A stretch of 64,000 nt of DNA from DASUNQ01 sp044866775 (GTDB taxonomy: Bacteria; Acidobacteriota; Thermoanaerobaculia; Multivoradales; UBA5704). A model generated the notes under the pieces. The model was not told the origin of the DNA and did not search any database. It saw nothing but the letters and a program-made list of their open reading frames with translations. This document shows positions 7,072 through 14,988 of this stretch, in pieces; position 1 is the stretch's first letter, and every line of letters begins with the position of its first letter. Position numbers and translations under genes: made by a program. Location of the stretch: NCBI GenBank assembly GCA_044866775.1, contig JBIOUG010000099.1:1-64000 (forward strand), in the 5' to 3' direction.

Positions 7072-9390
7072 TCACGGCTTGCGCAGGCAGAACCCGACGC
7101 CGACCTGGTTGTAGTGACCGAGGCAGGAGTCGCCCACCAGGGCGCGGTCCGAGGCGGCCAGCACGATGGTGTAGCCGCAGGGGGTCATCGCCTTGGGGTC
7201 CTTGGTACTGAGCGACCACTTGCCGCTGGTGCCGTTGGTCCCGGCCGCCGGATACAGCGTCGGACCCGAAGGGAACACATCATTGATGGGCTGCGGGACG
7301 CCGCCGACGGTGATCTGGACGACGCCGATGCTGAGCGAGCCGAAGAAGTTGTCCTTCACGGAGTATGTTCCTTTGATGGTGTCACCGACCTTGACGTCGC
7401 CGCAGTCGCCAACCGGCGGATCGATCGAGAGCGCGAGCTGCGGCCGCTTGATCGCGAAGGTATTGCCGTTGGCGTCGACCTCGGTGTGCGGATAGCCGTT
7501 GTACACGTAGACCCGCTGGGTCTGGCTGGGCGTGGCCATCGGCACGTACGCCACGCCGTTCCATACGAAGCCCTTGACCTCGATGTCGTAGGCCCCTTCC
7601 TCGAGCCCCGAGGCTTCCCAGACGGCGAGCGCCCGCGGATTGACCGCCTGGACCACACCCTCGCGGTAGAGGTAGTACTGCCCACCGCCAACAAGCTGGA
7701 TGGCCTGGGTCACGGTGACCGCGGGGATCGCCGCGGGAGGGTTGACCGGGAAGACCGCGATGGGGAACGCGTTGGTGAGCTGCGTGGGGCCCGCCGGCGA
7801 GCCCACCTTGTGGACGAACACCTGGTACGCGGGCGGATGCTGGCCCGGCAGGATATCGCCCGTGGCGGGATCGAAGAATGCATCGGACTTCACGGTGAGA
7901 TCACCCTCGATGTAGAGAGGACCCCCGAACGGCGACTTGTTGCCATTGTGGCAGTCGCCGGCGATGGAGGAGGCCTGCGCGAAACCGCCGCCGTCGATGC
8001 TCGTGATGGTGACCCGGTTGATGCGCATGAGGCGGACGCGCTGGTCACCGAGCGGCACGTCGGTGATGATGGGCTGGATGTGGGTGTTCACCACGTTGCC
8101 CCACACGGGAGTGAAGTCGGGGCCCGTAGGGGGTGTCTGCCAGGAGAGGATGGCGCGGAGCGGCATCCCCGTGATGTCGCCGCACAGGCGCTCGGGGACG
8201 TTGACGCCGCGGAAGACCGCATACCGCACGGGATTCCCGGGCGACACGGCCGCCAGGTCGTGGACCCGCACCTGGGCGGTGCCCAGCGAATGCCACGTGC
8301 CGTCGTAGCGGACCCAGAAGCCCACGAATTCCGTGCTGCCCGGGTCGCACAGGTCGCCCGAGTAGCCGCTGTTCTTCTTGACGGTGATGACGCCGCTCAG
8401 CATGCGGGTCTCAGGGTTGTAGCCCACGCAGTCGAGCTGCTCGTACGTGGTGTCGCCGTTGGTCTTGAAAAGGTTGCCGAAGACGTCGGCGAAATCGGGG
8501 ATGAGGTCGGCGATCTTGCCGAGCAGCGGCAAGGCCGCCTTCGCCAGCCCCTTGGTCTCGCTCTTCGGCGCGACCACCTGCGCGAGCAGCGTGGCGCTCA
8601 GCGGCTGGTCGAGGAGTTTCTGTGCCTGGGTGAATCCGAAGCGGTGACCGGGCACGTCCTTGCCTCGGTACTTTTCCTGGAGCGTCGCGTACGGCAGCTC
8701 CGGCACGTCCGCGACCGACTTGATCGTCTCCTGGAGATTGATCAGCTTGAGGATCGAAGGGTCGATCGACATCAGCTTGTCATCGACCAGGGCGGCGAAC
8801 GGCAGGCCGACCAGCCCGCGGGGAGCGATCTGCACCTTGACGTCGAGCACGTTGCCCCAGGGCGGGGTCCATCCGGGGTTGCCGGCGGGCGGCTCCAGGT
8901 TCCACGACAGGATGCCGCGCACCTCGACGACGTTCTCGACTGTGCAGTACTTGCGGGCTTCGTCCATCCCGATCTCGACGCTGTAGCTCACCGGCAGCGG
9001 ACTGCCCGCCGGCAGGTCGTGGCTCGTGAAGGTGGCGACACCGAGGTCGTGCCACCCCGCCGGCCGCCGGACGAAGAACCGGACGTACTCGATCGAACCG
9101 TCGAAGCAGGTGCCGCCGCCGTAGCCCGAGGAGCGGTTGACGTTGACGACGGCCTGGAGCCGGTTGCCTTCGGGATGGAGCCCGATGCACGTTAGCTTCT
9201 CGTAGGTCGTCTTCTGACTCAGGACCTTGACCGCGGCGAATCCGAGCTCGGGCATGTTGCCGAAGTGATTGGGATTCGCCAGGAGCAGGGATTTGAAGTT
9301 CGCCCGCTCGTGCTCGATCGTCACCGCCGCTCCCGCGGATGGCTGGTTGGCCTTCGCGGGGCCTCTTCCTGGTTCCGTCTTGTCTTTCAT
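7072..9390 (-). CDS. 772-aa protein with a duplicated beta-rich domain, function unknown
   Basis: Starts at ATG 9388-9390 behind AAAGGAG; no signal peptide or membrane segment. The sequence contains the same domain twice. Copy 1 (about 60-185) has TTYEKLTCIGLHPEGNRLQA, SSGYGG, EYVRFFVRR and WHDLG. Copy 2 (about 310-440) has TTYEQLDCVGYNPETRMLSG, NSGYSG, EFVGFWVRY and WHSLG. A beta-rich region follows and ends GFCLRKP, with several Cys (CGDVKVGD, PCGYTIV). I recognise no catalytic motif. The upstream motif P1 places it in the proposed sigma regulon, last before the terminator. It could be an adhesin-like, structural or effector protein. Confidence 0.8.
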   Translation of the reverse strand: MKDKTEPGRGPAKANQPSAGAAVTIEHERANFKSLLLANPNHFGNMPELGFAAVKVLSQKTTYEKLTCIGLHPEGNRLQAVVNVNRSSGYGGGTCFDGSIEYVRFFVRRPAGWHDLGVATFTSHDLPAGSPLPVSYSVEIGMDEARKYCTVENVVEVRGILSWNLEPPAGNPGWTPPWGNVLDVKVQIAPRGLVGLPFAALVDDKLMSIDPSILKLINLQETIKSVADVPELPYATLQEKYRGKDVPGHRFGFTQAQKLLDQPLSATLLAQVVAPKSETKGLAKAALPLLGKIADLIPDFADVFGNLFKTNGDTTYEQLDCVGYNPETRMLSGVITVKKNSGYSGDLCDPGSTEFVGFWVRYDGTWHSLGTAQVRVHDLAAVSPGNPVRYAVFRGVNVPERLCGDITGMPLRAILSWQTPPTGPDFTPVWGNVVNTHIQPIITDVPLGDQRVRLMRINRVTITSIDGGGFAQASSIAGDCHNGNKSPFGGPLYIEGDLTVKSDAFFDPATGDILPGQHPPAYQVFVHKVGSPAGPTQLTNAFPIAVFPVNPPAAIPAVTVTQAIQLVGGGQYYLYREGVVQAVNPRALAVWEASGLEEGAYDIEVKGFVWNGVAYVPMATPSQTQRVYVYNGYPHTEVDANGNTFAIKRPQLALSIDPPVGDCGDVKVGDTIKGTYSVKDNFFGSLSIGVVQITVGGVPQPINDVFPSGPTLYPAAGTNGTSGKWSLSTKDPKAMTPCGYTIVLAASDRALVGDSCLGHYNQVGVGFCLRKP

Positions 9391-9441
9391 CTCTTCTCTC
9401 CTTTGGGTTTTGGCCGTTGAGACGGCCTTCCAAAGGGGACT

Positions 9442-9469
9442 CTTCGCAGCCGGCCGCGACTTTCTGACA
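9442..9469 (-). promoter_or_regulatory. Sigma-regulon promoter motif P1
   Basis: Minus strand: TGTCAGAAA, 13 nt, GCGAAG. The proximal element ends 51 nt before the ATG of the 772-aa gene. One of five copies with invariant spacing in this cluster. Confidence 0.75.
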
Positions 9470-9513
9470 GCGGGCGATGAAGAAGAGATGAAGGCGGGGG
9501 ATCGATCAGGGGT

Positions 9514-9813
9514 TCAGAGGTAGAAGAACATCGTCTCGGAAGCTCGAAGCTCCAGTCGCCCCTCCACCACGGAGACTCCCAGATAAGGCGTGCGCGCGGC
9601 GTCGAGCTGGATCGCGCCGCGCAGGCTGCGGAGCGGGACGACGACTTCGACCTCGACGGGATTCGTCTCGACCTCGGCCTGCCAGCGATCAGCCAGGCTG
9701 ATCGCGAGATTGGTCGTGACTCCCGACTTCTTCACGACCTCGGTTCCTGCCACGCGGAGGATCACATGGTCGTTTGAGAAACCGGTCTGCAGATCGATCG
9801 TGAGCTGCGGCAT
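9514..9813 (-). CDS. Small beta-rich protein, function unknown
   Basis: 99 residues from ATG 9811-9813, with a GGAGGAC-type ribosome binding site. It opens MPQLTIDLQTGFSNDHVILR and alternates hydrophobic and polar residues like a small beta-sandwich, ending in FFYL. There is no signal peptide, membrane segment or Cys. It has no copy of the cluster promoter motif of its own; a hairpin lies in the 95-nt gap behind the metallopeptidase gene, so it is probably read through from P2 at reduced level. Family not recognised; inhibitor or partner of the peptidase is only a guess from position. Confidence 0.65.
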   Translation of the reverse strand: MPQLTIDLQTGFSNDHVILRVAGTEVVKKSGVTTNLAISLADRWQAEVETNPVEVEVVVPLRSLRGAIQLDAARTPYLGVSVVEGRLELRASETMFFYL

Positions 9814-9846
9814 GGCGTGTCGTCCTCCGCGTCCTCGACGATAAGA

Positions 9847-9876
9847 GGGGGAGGGCCCCGAAGGGGCCTCTCCCCC
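9847..9876 (-). terminator. Intercistronic hairpin after the metallopeptidase gene
   Basis: A 13-bp GC-rich stem with one bulged base and a 3-nt loop lies in the gap between the metallopeptidase stop and the 99-aa gene. No T-run, so attenuation or mRNA protection is as likely as termination. Confidence 0.5.
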
Positions 9877-9908
9877 CGAACCTGCATCGTACCCACCTTC
9901 GGGAGGTT

Positions 9909-12101
9909 TTACGACTCTTCGGGAGCCCGTTCTCCCTTCTTCGAGCGCTTCGCACCGATCCCGGCCGTCACCTCGGCCGCCTGTTCCTTGATCAGCTCCA
10001 GGACGTGGGGCTTCAAGGACTTCTTGCGGAAGATGTCCACCATCCGTTTCAGCGTCTCCTGAGCTTCGCGCACGGAACCGGTCTGACCCTGGGCCCGAGC
10101 GAGCTGGCGCATCGCCTTGTTGAGGTTGATGTTGTCGAGGCCCTGATCGGCGGCGGACGCTTCGACTACGGGCTGCAGCAACTGCTTGGCGTCGTCGGGC
10201 TTGGGCCCGCGGACCTCGACGTTGCCGTCGGGCTGGAGGTCCTTGAACTCCCGCGCCAGGTTGTATCCCTTGACATACCGCGCATAGAGGGCCAGGGGGT
10301 GATCCCCGTGCCGCTCCAGCACCCGGTCCAGGGCCTCGTTGCCAGCCCGGAGGTACTGCGAGTCGGAGCCGCGCAGGACGAAGAGGAGGCCCTGCTCATC
10401 CCCGGACAGGAGCTCCGCCACCTCCTCGTCGGCTTCGCTGAGCGGGTTGCGGACCCTGAGATCGAGGACGTTGGATACCACGCGCGAGCCGTCGAGAGCA
10501 GGGTAGAGAGCCCGCACCTGGTACAGGCCGGGCTGAGCGAAGGAGAATCCCTCCTTGCCAAAGCCGAGAAAGACGCTCTCGTAGAGACTCGGTCTCGTCT
10601 CGTCCAGGACCGTGGTCTCCGAGCTGACGCAATGATGGAGGACCGGCTCGAACGCGACCAGCTCCCCGCTCGGCTTCTTGATGGCTATCCTCACCGCTCC
10701 TTCCCGAGGGTGAAGATGCGCATGGACTTCCTGCGGCCGAGAGCTCCGGTTGTACAGCTTGACCTCGATCCAGACGGGCTCGCCGTAGGCTGCCGTCGAA
10801 GGGCCGTCGAGCACCAGCTCGAGCCCGGAGCGGTCCTCCAGCCGGTCGGCGAACTCTGCGGGGTCTTCCAGCGCCGCTCCGATGCCGAACTTGGTCCCGC
10901 CCATGATGACGTTGTTGCGGAAGGCATGCCGCAGATGGATCAACTCCAAGTCATCGAACTGGAAGGGGAAGGCGGCCCAGAAGGTGGAGGCCCCACCGGG
11001 AAAGAACTGCGGGTAGTTCATCCAGGAAAGCGCCGACGGCCGGTTCGGCGCCGGTGGAGTCATCGACGACTTGTGAAACGAGTGGAACAGGTTGAAGCAG
11101 TGCCCAAGCTCGTGGGCGCACGTGTAGAGCTGGTTGCGCTGCTTGTCCGCCGCCGTGCCGCTCATCGACTGATAGAACACGGCCGAGCCTTGCCGCTGCA
11201 ACCCCTGCTGGTCGAACATGATGCCCAGAAGCCCAGGCCCGAGGTCGTGCTTCAAGGCATGGAGCAGCCACACCTTCCACGCCGGAACATTGGCAAAGCG
11301 GCTGAAATGGGCTTGCATGGCGTTGTGCAGCTCAGAATCGCTCCAGGTGCTGCCGGGCGCCACGGCCACTACGTTGCTACCACCGGTGGACCTCATCTCG
11401 ATGCCCGCTTCGGCGTAGGACTGCAACACCGACAGCGTGCGGGCCGGGCCGCCGGAGGGCAAGGAACCCGTGGCGTACGAGGTGAAGGCCGCCACTCCCT
11501 GTTCCCGGTCCTCTTCGATATCGACGGTCCGGAAGAAGACGGATTCGAACGCGCAGACATACGTCGTCCCAGGCGTTCCGTTCGTCTGAGAATGCTGCAG
11601 CGTCGCCGGCGCCGGCGGCTGGATGATGAACCGGCGCGGAATGGTCACCTTGATCATGGGAGCGCCGACCGAAAACGTATAGCGGCCCAGGCCTTGGATG
11701 GTCACCGTGGCCGATGTGACGGTGATCGTCGGCGAGCTCACGATGAAGGAGCCTACGTAGGAGACGGTGCTCCCGGAGACCGTGAAGTAATCACCGCTGA
11801 TCCGCTTCATGGGGCGAAACCGGTCGACGTCGATCCGCAGCTCGAGCTGGAAGGGTCCGAGGTTGCCTCGATAGCGGCCGCTGACGGGCCGGCGGGCCAG
11901 GAAGATGGAAGGGAGAGGGGAAAGGGCACGCGCGGCCGCTGTCTGGGCCGCATCGTGCTCGATCCCCGGCTCCGGCGGCACCTCGCTCGCGTCCTGGAAC
12001 TCCGCCGCCGCGAGCTGCGCGACTTCGTCGACGCTCACCTCCCCCAGAAACACGGGATCGGTCAACGCGAGGTGAAGCAGGGTGGGGTCGGTCTGGCTCA
12101 T
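9909..12101 (-). CDS. Metzincin-type zinc metallopeptidase, multidomain
   Basis: 730 residues from ATG 12099-12101, which has AAGGAGG 6 nt upstream and fits better than an ATG nine codons earlier. A beta-rich N-terminal region (about 80-180) precedes the catalytic domain. The zinc site is HELGHCFNLFH (about residues 328-338; HExxHxxxxxH, with Asn where metzincins usually have Gly), and a Met-turn SWMNYP follows about 20 residues later. After it come a beta-sandwich-like region (about 420-560) and a helical C terminus (about 580-730) that looks TPR-like. No signal peptide is seen, so it is cytosolic or exported by another route. Motif P2 lies 34 nt upstream. Zinc peptidase activity is likely; the substrate is unknown. 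Confidence 0.8.
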   Translation of the reverse strand: MSQTDPTLLHLALTDPVFLGEVSVDEVAQLAAAEFQDASEVPPEPGIEHDAAQTAAARALSPLPSIFLARRPVSGRYRGNLGPFQLELRIDVDRFRPMKRISGDYFTVSGSTVSYVGSFIVSSPTITVTSATVTIQGLGRYTFSVGAPMIKVTIPRRFIIQPPAPATLQHSQTNGTPGTTYVCAFESVFFRTVDIEEDREQGVAAFTSYATGSLPSGGPARTLSVLQSYAEAGIEMRSTGGSNVVAVAPGSTWSDSELHNAMQAHFSRFANVPAWKVWLLHALKHDLGPGLLGIMFDQQGLQRQGSAVFYQSMSGTAADKQRNQLYTCAHELGHCFNLFHSFHKSSMTPPAPNRPSALSWMNYPQFFPGGASTFWAAFPFQFDDLELIHLRHAFRNNVIMGGTKFGIGAALEDPAEFADRLEDRSGLELVLDGPSTAAYGEPVWIEVKLYNRSSRPQEVHAHLHPREGAVRIAIKKPSGELVAFEPVLHHCVSSETTVLDETRPSLYESVFLGFGKEGFSFAQPGLYQVRALYPALDGSRVVSNVLDLRVRNPLSEADEEVAELLSGDEQGLLFVLRGSDSQYLRAGNEALDRVLERHGDHPLALYARYVKGYNLAREFKDLQPDGNVEVRGPKPDDAKQLLQPVVEASAADQGLDNINLNKAMRQLARAQGQTGSVREAQETLKRMVDIFRKKSLKPHVLELIKEQAAEVTAGIGAKRSKKGERAPEES

Positions 12102-12135
12102 CGGTTCCTCCTTCGTCAAGGCGTTCACCGATGGT

Positions 12136-12163
12136 CTTCGCGGCCGGCCGCGGCTTTCTGACA
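12136..12163 (-). promoter_or_regulatory. Sigma-regulon promoter motif P2
   Basis: Minus strand: TGTCAGAAA, 13 nt, GCGAAG, 34 nt before the metallopeptidase ATG. With flanking bases it matches P1 at 43 of 47 positions. Confidence 0.78.
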
Positions 12164-12188
12164 GCGGCCGATGTAGAAGAGCGGCGAG

Positions 12189-12521
12189 CTAGCCGCGCTG
12201 CAAACGGACATCCCTCGTCGTGTCCCCATTGACTTCCACCACCTCGCGGTGGAGCAGCGTGGGACCCTGCGAAACGGTGAGGAGATATCTCCCCGGATTC
12301 AGGTTGGGCAGCTTGAAGCGGCCTGCCGAATCCGTGAAGGTGAAGGTCTGGCGCTCTCCCTCCGCCTTGGGCGCTTCAAGCCCGATGGTGAGCGACGGGA
12401 TGCCTTGACCGCTTCCGGCGTCGACAACGCGGCCACTGAGCGATCCCTGCTGTGCGCCGAGCGCGGGGGCCAGGAGAAGGAGACCCGCCAGGAACGCCGT
12501 GCTGAAACGTACTTTGCACAT
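12189..12521 (-). CDS. Secreted carboxypeptidase-regulatory-like domain protein
   Basis: 110 residues. A signal peptide (MCKVRFSTAFLAGLLLLAP, cleavage after ALGA) is followed by one carboxypeptidase-regulatory-like beta-sandwich: LSGRVVDAGSGQGIPSLTI, then FTDSAGRFKLPNLNPGRYLL, the usual transthyretin-like pattern. It is a single domain without a peptidase or receptor attached. The ribosome binding site is AAAGGA. It starts 13 nt after the stop of the membrane-protein gene, so the two form one unit behind P3. Probably periplasmic or surface-located, where it could bind or scaffold other products of the cluster. Confidence 0.82.
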   Translation of the reverse strand: MCKVRFSTAFLAGLLLLAPALGAQQGSLSGRVVDAGSGQGIPSLTIGLEAPKAEGERQTFTFTDSAGRFKLPNLNPGRYLLTVSQGPTLLHREVVEVNGDTTRDVRLQRG

Positions 12522-12534
12522 GGTCTATTCCTTT

Positions 12535-13068
12535 CTAGCGAAACTCGGACGGGACCGGTTCCGCATCATTTGGTTTGTATCTCGCCTTGCGGCTCAGCAG
12601 GAGTTTTGTGACTGGAACCCGCAACTCGCCGCTCTTCGCCGCGCTGACGTCGGGCTGGTAATCCACGACCGGCTCACCCGGAACGACGTACAGGATCTTG
12701 TAATCCTCGAGCTCCGGCACCCGCAGGCTGAAGTCTCCGGGCCCATTGAGAGAATCGGTGCGGACCACGGCATAGACCTGAACCGGGAAGGCGTCGCCTT
12801 CGATTCTGCCTTTCAAGCGGAGCTCCGAGAGCATGCCGGAGCACTGGGTCATCGGGTAGATCAGCGGGATGAAGCCGAGCGCGAAGAGAACGAGGGCCGG
12901 AAGGTTCGTCTTGAACTTACCGATCGGCAGCTCGATCTCCGTGACCTGCTTCGATTCACTGTCGATGTAGATCTTCTCTTTGTAGAGAAGCCAGATGCCA
13001 CCGACCACCATGACGAGGCCGGCCAACGAACTCAGGTAATACAGCGGGATGACGCTTGAATCCAACAT
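12535..13068 (-). CDS. Two-helix membrane protein, function unknown
   Basis: 177 residues from ATG 13066-13068 (GGGGAG upstream). Two membrane helices are visible: YYLSSLAGLVMVVGGIWLLY (about 9-28) and LPALVLFALGFIPLIYP (about 56-72), separated by a charged loop with a beta-like KQVTEIELPIGKF strand. A soluble C-terminal domain of about 100 residues follows, beta-rich with SLRVPELEDYKILYVVPGEP. The topology resembles other small membrane proteins found beside CHAT or peptidase genes, but no family is recognised. Motif P3 lies upstream. A membrane sensor, anchor or substrate of the peptidases are all possible. Confidence 0.7.
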   Translation of the reverse strand: MLDSSVIPLYYLSSLAGLVMVVGGIWLLYKEKIYIDSESKQVTEIELPIGKFKTNLPALVLFALGFIPLIYPMTQCSGMLSELRLKGRIEGDAFPVQVYAVVRTDSLNGPGDFSLRVPELEDYKILYVVPGEPVVDYQPDVSAAKSGELRVPVTKLLLSRKARYKPNDAEPVPSEFR

Positions 13069-13132
13069 CACGATCTCCCCTTGGTGCTCTCTTCTCCGTC
13101 GGCAGAAGCGCCCGGAACGGTGTTGTGAGGGC

Positions 13133-13160
13133 CTTCGCTTTCCGCCGCAGGTTTCTGACA
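13133..13160 (-). promoter_or_regulatory. Sigma-regulon promoter motif P3
   Basis: Minus strand: TGTCAGAAA, 13 nt, GCGAAG, 64 nt before the ATG of the two-helix membrane protein and within the gap after the subtilase gene. Confidence 0.75.
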
Positions 13161-13227
13161 ATGGGAGGGCCGGCGGTTGCGGGAAGAAGGGGCGCCGGCC
13201 AGCGAGACTCACGCGGCCGGCGCTCGC

Positions 13228-14862
13228 TCAAGGTTTATAGGGAGGGCAGACTGGACAAGGATCGACCTCCGGTTGGGGGTAGAGCCATGGCTGACAGGAA
13301 TTGGGCCGCCAGGTCCTGCTCTCGGAAGGGGGCGAAGAGCTCGAGGGATCAGATGGCTCTGCCGTCCAGAGATCGCATGTGGGCTCGGGCACGCAGGGGC
13401 CATGTACCTCGCACGCCTTCTTGAGCGCGCTGCAGAGCGACAGCCTGTGGACCTGGACCTTGGGGCGGCCAGTGGATGTGGGGACGCTCGCCGGGAACCA
13501 GAAGTCCGCCGGCAAGGGCAGCTCATCCCCGCTCGCGTCGAGGATCGCCATGACCTCGCTGGAGGTGAGGGTGGGAAATGCGGCCCACACGACGGAGGCG
13601 ATCGACGAGACGACCGCCGTCGCGACGGAGCTGCCGGTGAGCATTGCCGTGTGCTGCGTCGAGTCAGGGCACGCCACCACGGCGGTTTTGGCGTAGGCGA
13701 CCCGCCGCGGCATCCCGCCGGGGCGGGCGTTGACCAGGGGATGGCCTCCCGAATCCACCCCGCCCACGGCGTAAAGGAGCGGCGATCCCTCCCGGGGCCC
13801 GCCGCAACTCTCCTCCCGCTGCCCTCCTCTCTCCCAGGCGGCCGGCAAGAGCGGCCCGAAGTTGGGGCAGGGCTCACCTCGTTGATTGCCCGCCGCGGCG
13901 AGCACCAGGGCGTCGAAGCCGGCCGCGTATTGCAGGGCACGATAGACGGCCTGCGTTCCCGCCTCCATCTCGTCGACCTGCTGTTCGTCGAGGCCGCCGA
14001 AGAGCTCTCCGTCCCAGGCCAGCGACAGGTTGAGCACGAGATGCCGCTCCGAGCTCTGCCGCCGATCTTCCCGCCAAGCGTCCACCTCGCTCCAGATCGC
14101 CTTGGCGAGATCGCTCTGCGTGCCGAGAAAGCCTCCTCCGTGGGTGTCGATTTCGGTGAGCTTCCGGCTCCTCGCGTCAAAATCGATGATCGGGAGCGCG
14201 AGCTGGGTCGTGATCCGCGCGGCACAGCTCTCTTCTCGGCAGACCAGATGCCGGGCGATGTGGGCGAGCGTGTAGCCATGCGGCGAGTTGCCCTGCTTCC
14301 TGGGGATCTCTTCGCGCGTCGGCTCGGTGTCCAGGAAGGCCAGGCGCACGCCAAATGGGTTGGCGATCGTCAAGGTCTCCTGTGGTACGCCGACCTGCGC
14401 CAGGAGACGCTCGGAGTAAGGCTGCCACGCCCTGTCCTCCTCTACCCGTGCGAAGGCGGCGGTCGACAGGGCCGCGCAATCCTGATCGAGCCGCACCAGC
14501 TCGGCGCTGACCGGTGGGAACGGATGGTGTCCCGTCCACCGGTGCGCGATCTCGTACACGCAGAAGCGGTTGAGCTCCCGGATCAGCTCGGGGCCGGGGA
14601 CCTTCTCGTCGTCTTTCGCGTCGTCTTTCTCCTTGCAGTACTCCCCCGACTCCAGCCGAACAGGGGACAGTTGGGGAAACAGTGGGCGCACCGCCCAGCC
14701 GGGGATGTCCGGACACCGGGCCTCGGGCCGGCTGATCCCGATCCAGCGCCACTCGGCGCAGGCCTTCCCGGTGTCCATGGGTGGTGGTGGTCGCAACGTG
14801 GTGCAGGCGCTCATCCCGATCGCCAGCAAGGAAGCGCTCCAGAAGAGTTGCCTTCTTCTCAT
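13228..14862 (-). CDS. Subtilisin-family (S8) serine protease lipoprotein
   Basis: 544 residues. A lipobox (IGMSAC) near residue 19 predicts lipid anchoring. The catalytic triad can be placed: Asp in AFLDTEP (about 177), His in SPHGYT (about 194) and Ser in TGSSVATAV (about 411); the oxyanion Asn is in AAAGNQRG (about 325). Spacing between Asp and His is short and the Ser motif is GSSVA instead of GTSMA, so this is a divergent S8 member. The C terminus is Cys- and Pro-rich (CSALKKACEVHGPCVPEP, CPVCPP), suggesting disulfides outside the cytoplasm. GGAG precedes the ATG. Motif P4 lies upstream. Role in the cluster is inferred to be envelope proteolysis, perhaps activation of or by the CHAT protein. 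Confidence 0.85.
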   Translation of the reverse strand: MRRRQLFWSASLLAIGMSACTTLRPPPPMDTGKACAEWRWIGISRPEARCPDIPGWAVRPLFPQLSPVRLESGEYCKEKDDAKDDEKVPGPELIRELNRFCVYEIAHRWTGHHPFPPVSAELVRLDQDCAALSTAAFARVEEDRAWQPYSERLLAQVGVPQETLTIANPFGVRLAFLDTEPTREEIPRKQGNSPHGYTLAHIARHLVCREESCAARITTQLALPIIDFDARSRKLTEIDTHGGGFLGTQSDLAKAIWSEVDAWREDRRQSSERHLVLNLSLAWDGELFGGLDEQQVDEMEAGTQAVYRALQYAAGFDALVLAAAGNQRGEPCPNFGPLLPAAWERGGQREESCGGPREGSPLLYAVGGVDSGGHPLVNARPGGMPRRVAYAKTAVVACPDSTQHTAMLTGSSVATAVVSSIASVVWAAFPTLTSSEVMAILDASGDELPLPADFWFPASVPTSTGRPKVQVHRLSLCSALKKACEVHGPCVPEPTCDLWTAEPSDPSSSSPPSESRTWRPNSCQPWLYPQPEVDPCPVCPPYKP

Positions 14863-14928
14863 GGGTCCGATCTCCTTAGATTCCGACGCTCAGCCGCAGG
14901 AGGCGGCTGTTTAGGCGTCGCAGAGATC

Positions 14929-14956
14929 CTTCGCAACCGGAGCGCGGTTTCTGACA
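14929..14956 (-). promoter_or_regulatory. Sigma-regulon promoter motif P4
   Basis: Minus strand: TGTCAGAAA, 13 nt, GCGAAG, 66 nt before the subtilase ATG, in the gap after the CHAT gene. Confidence 0.75.
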
Positions 14957-14988
14957 GGGGGCCTACGGCGCGGCGCGGGGTGGGGCGC

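Noticed and set aside
9847..9876. Hairpin as a full terminator isolating the 99-aa gene
   Set aside because: It lacks a T-run and the 99-aa gene has no motif of its own, so read-through is more likely.
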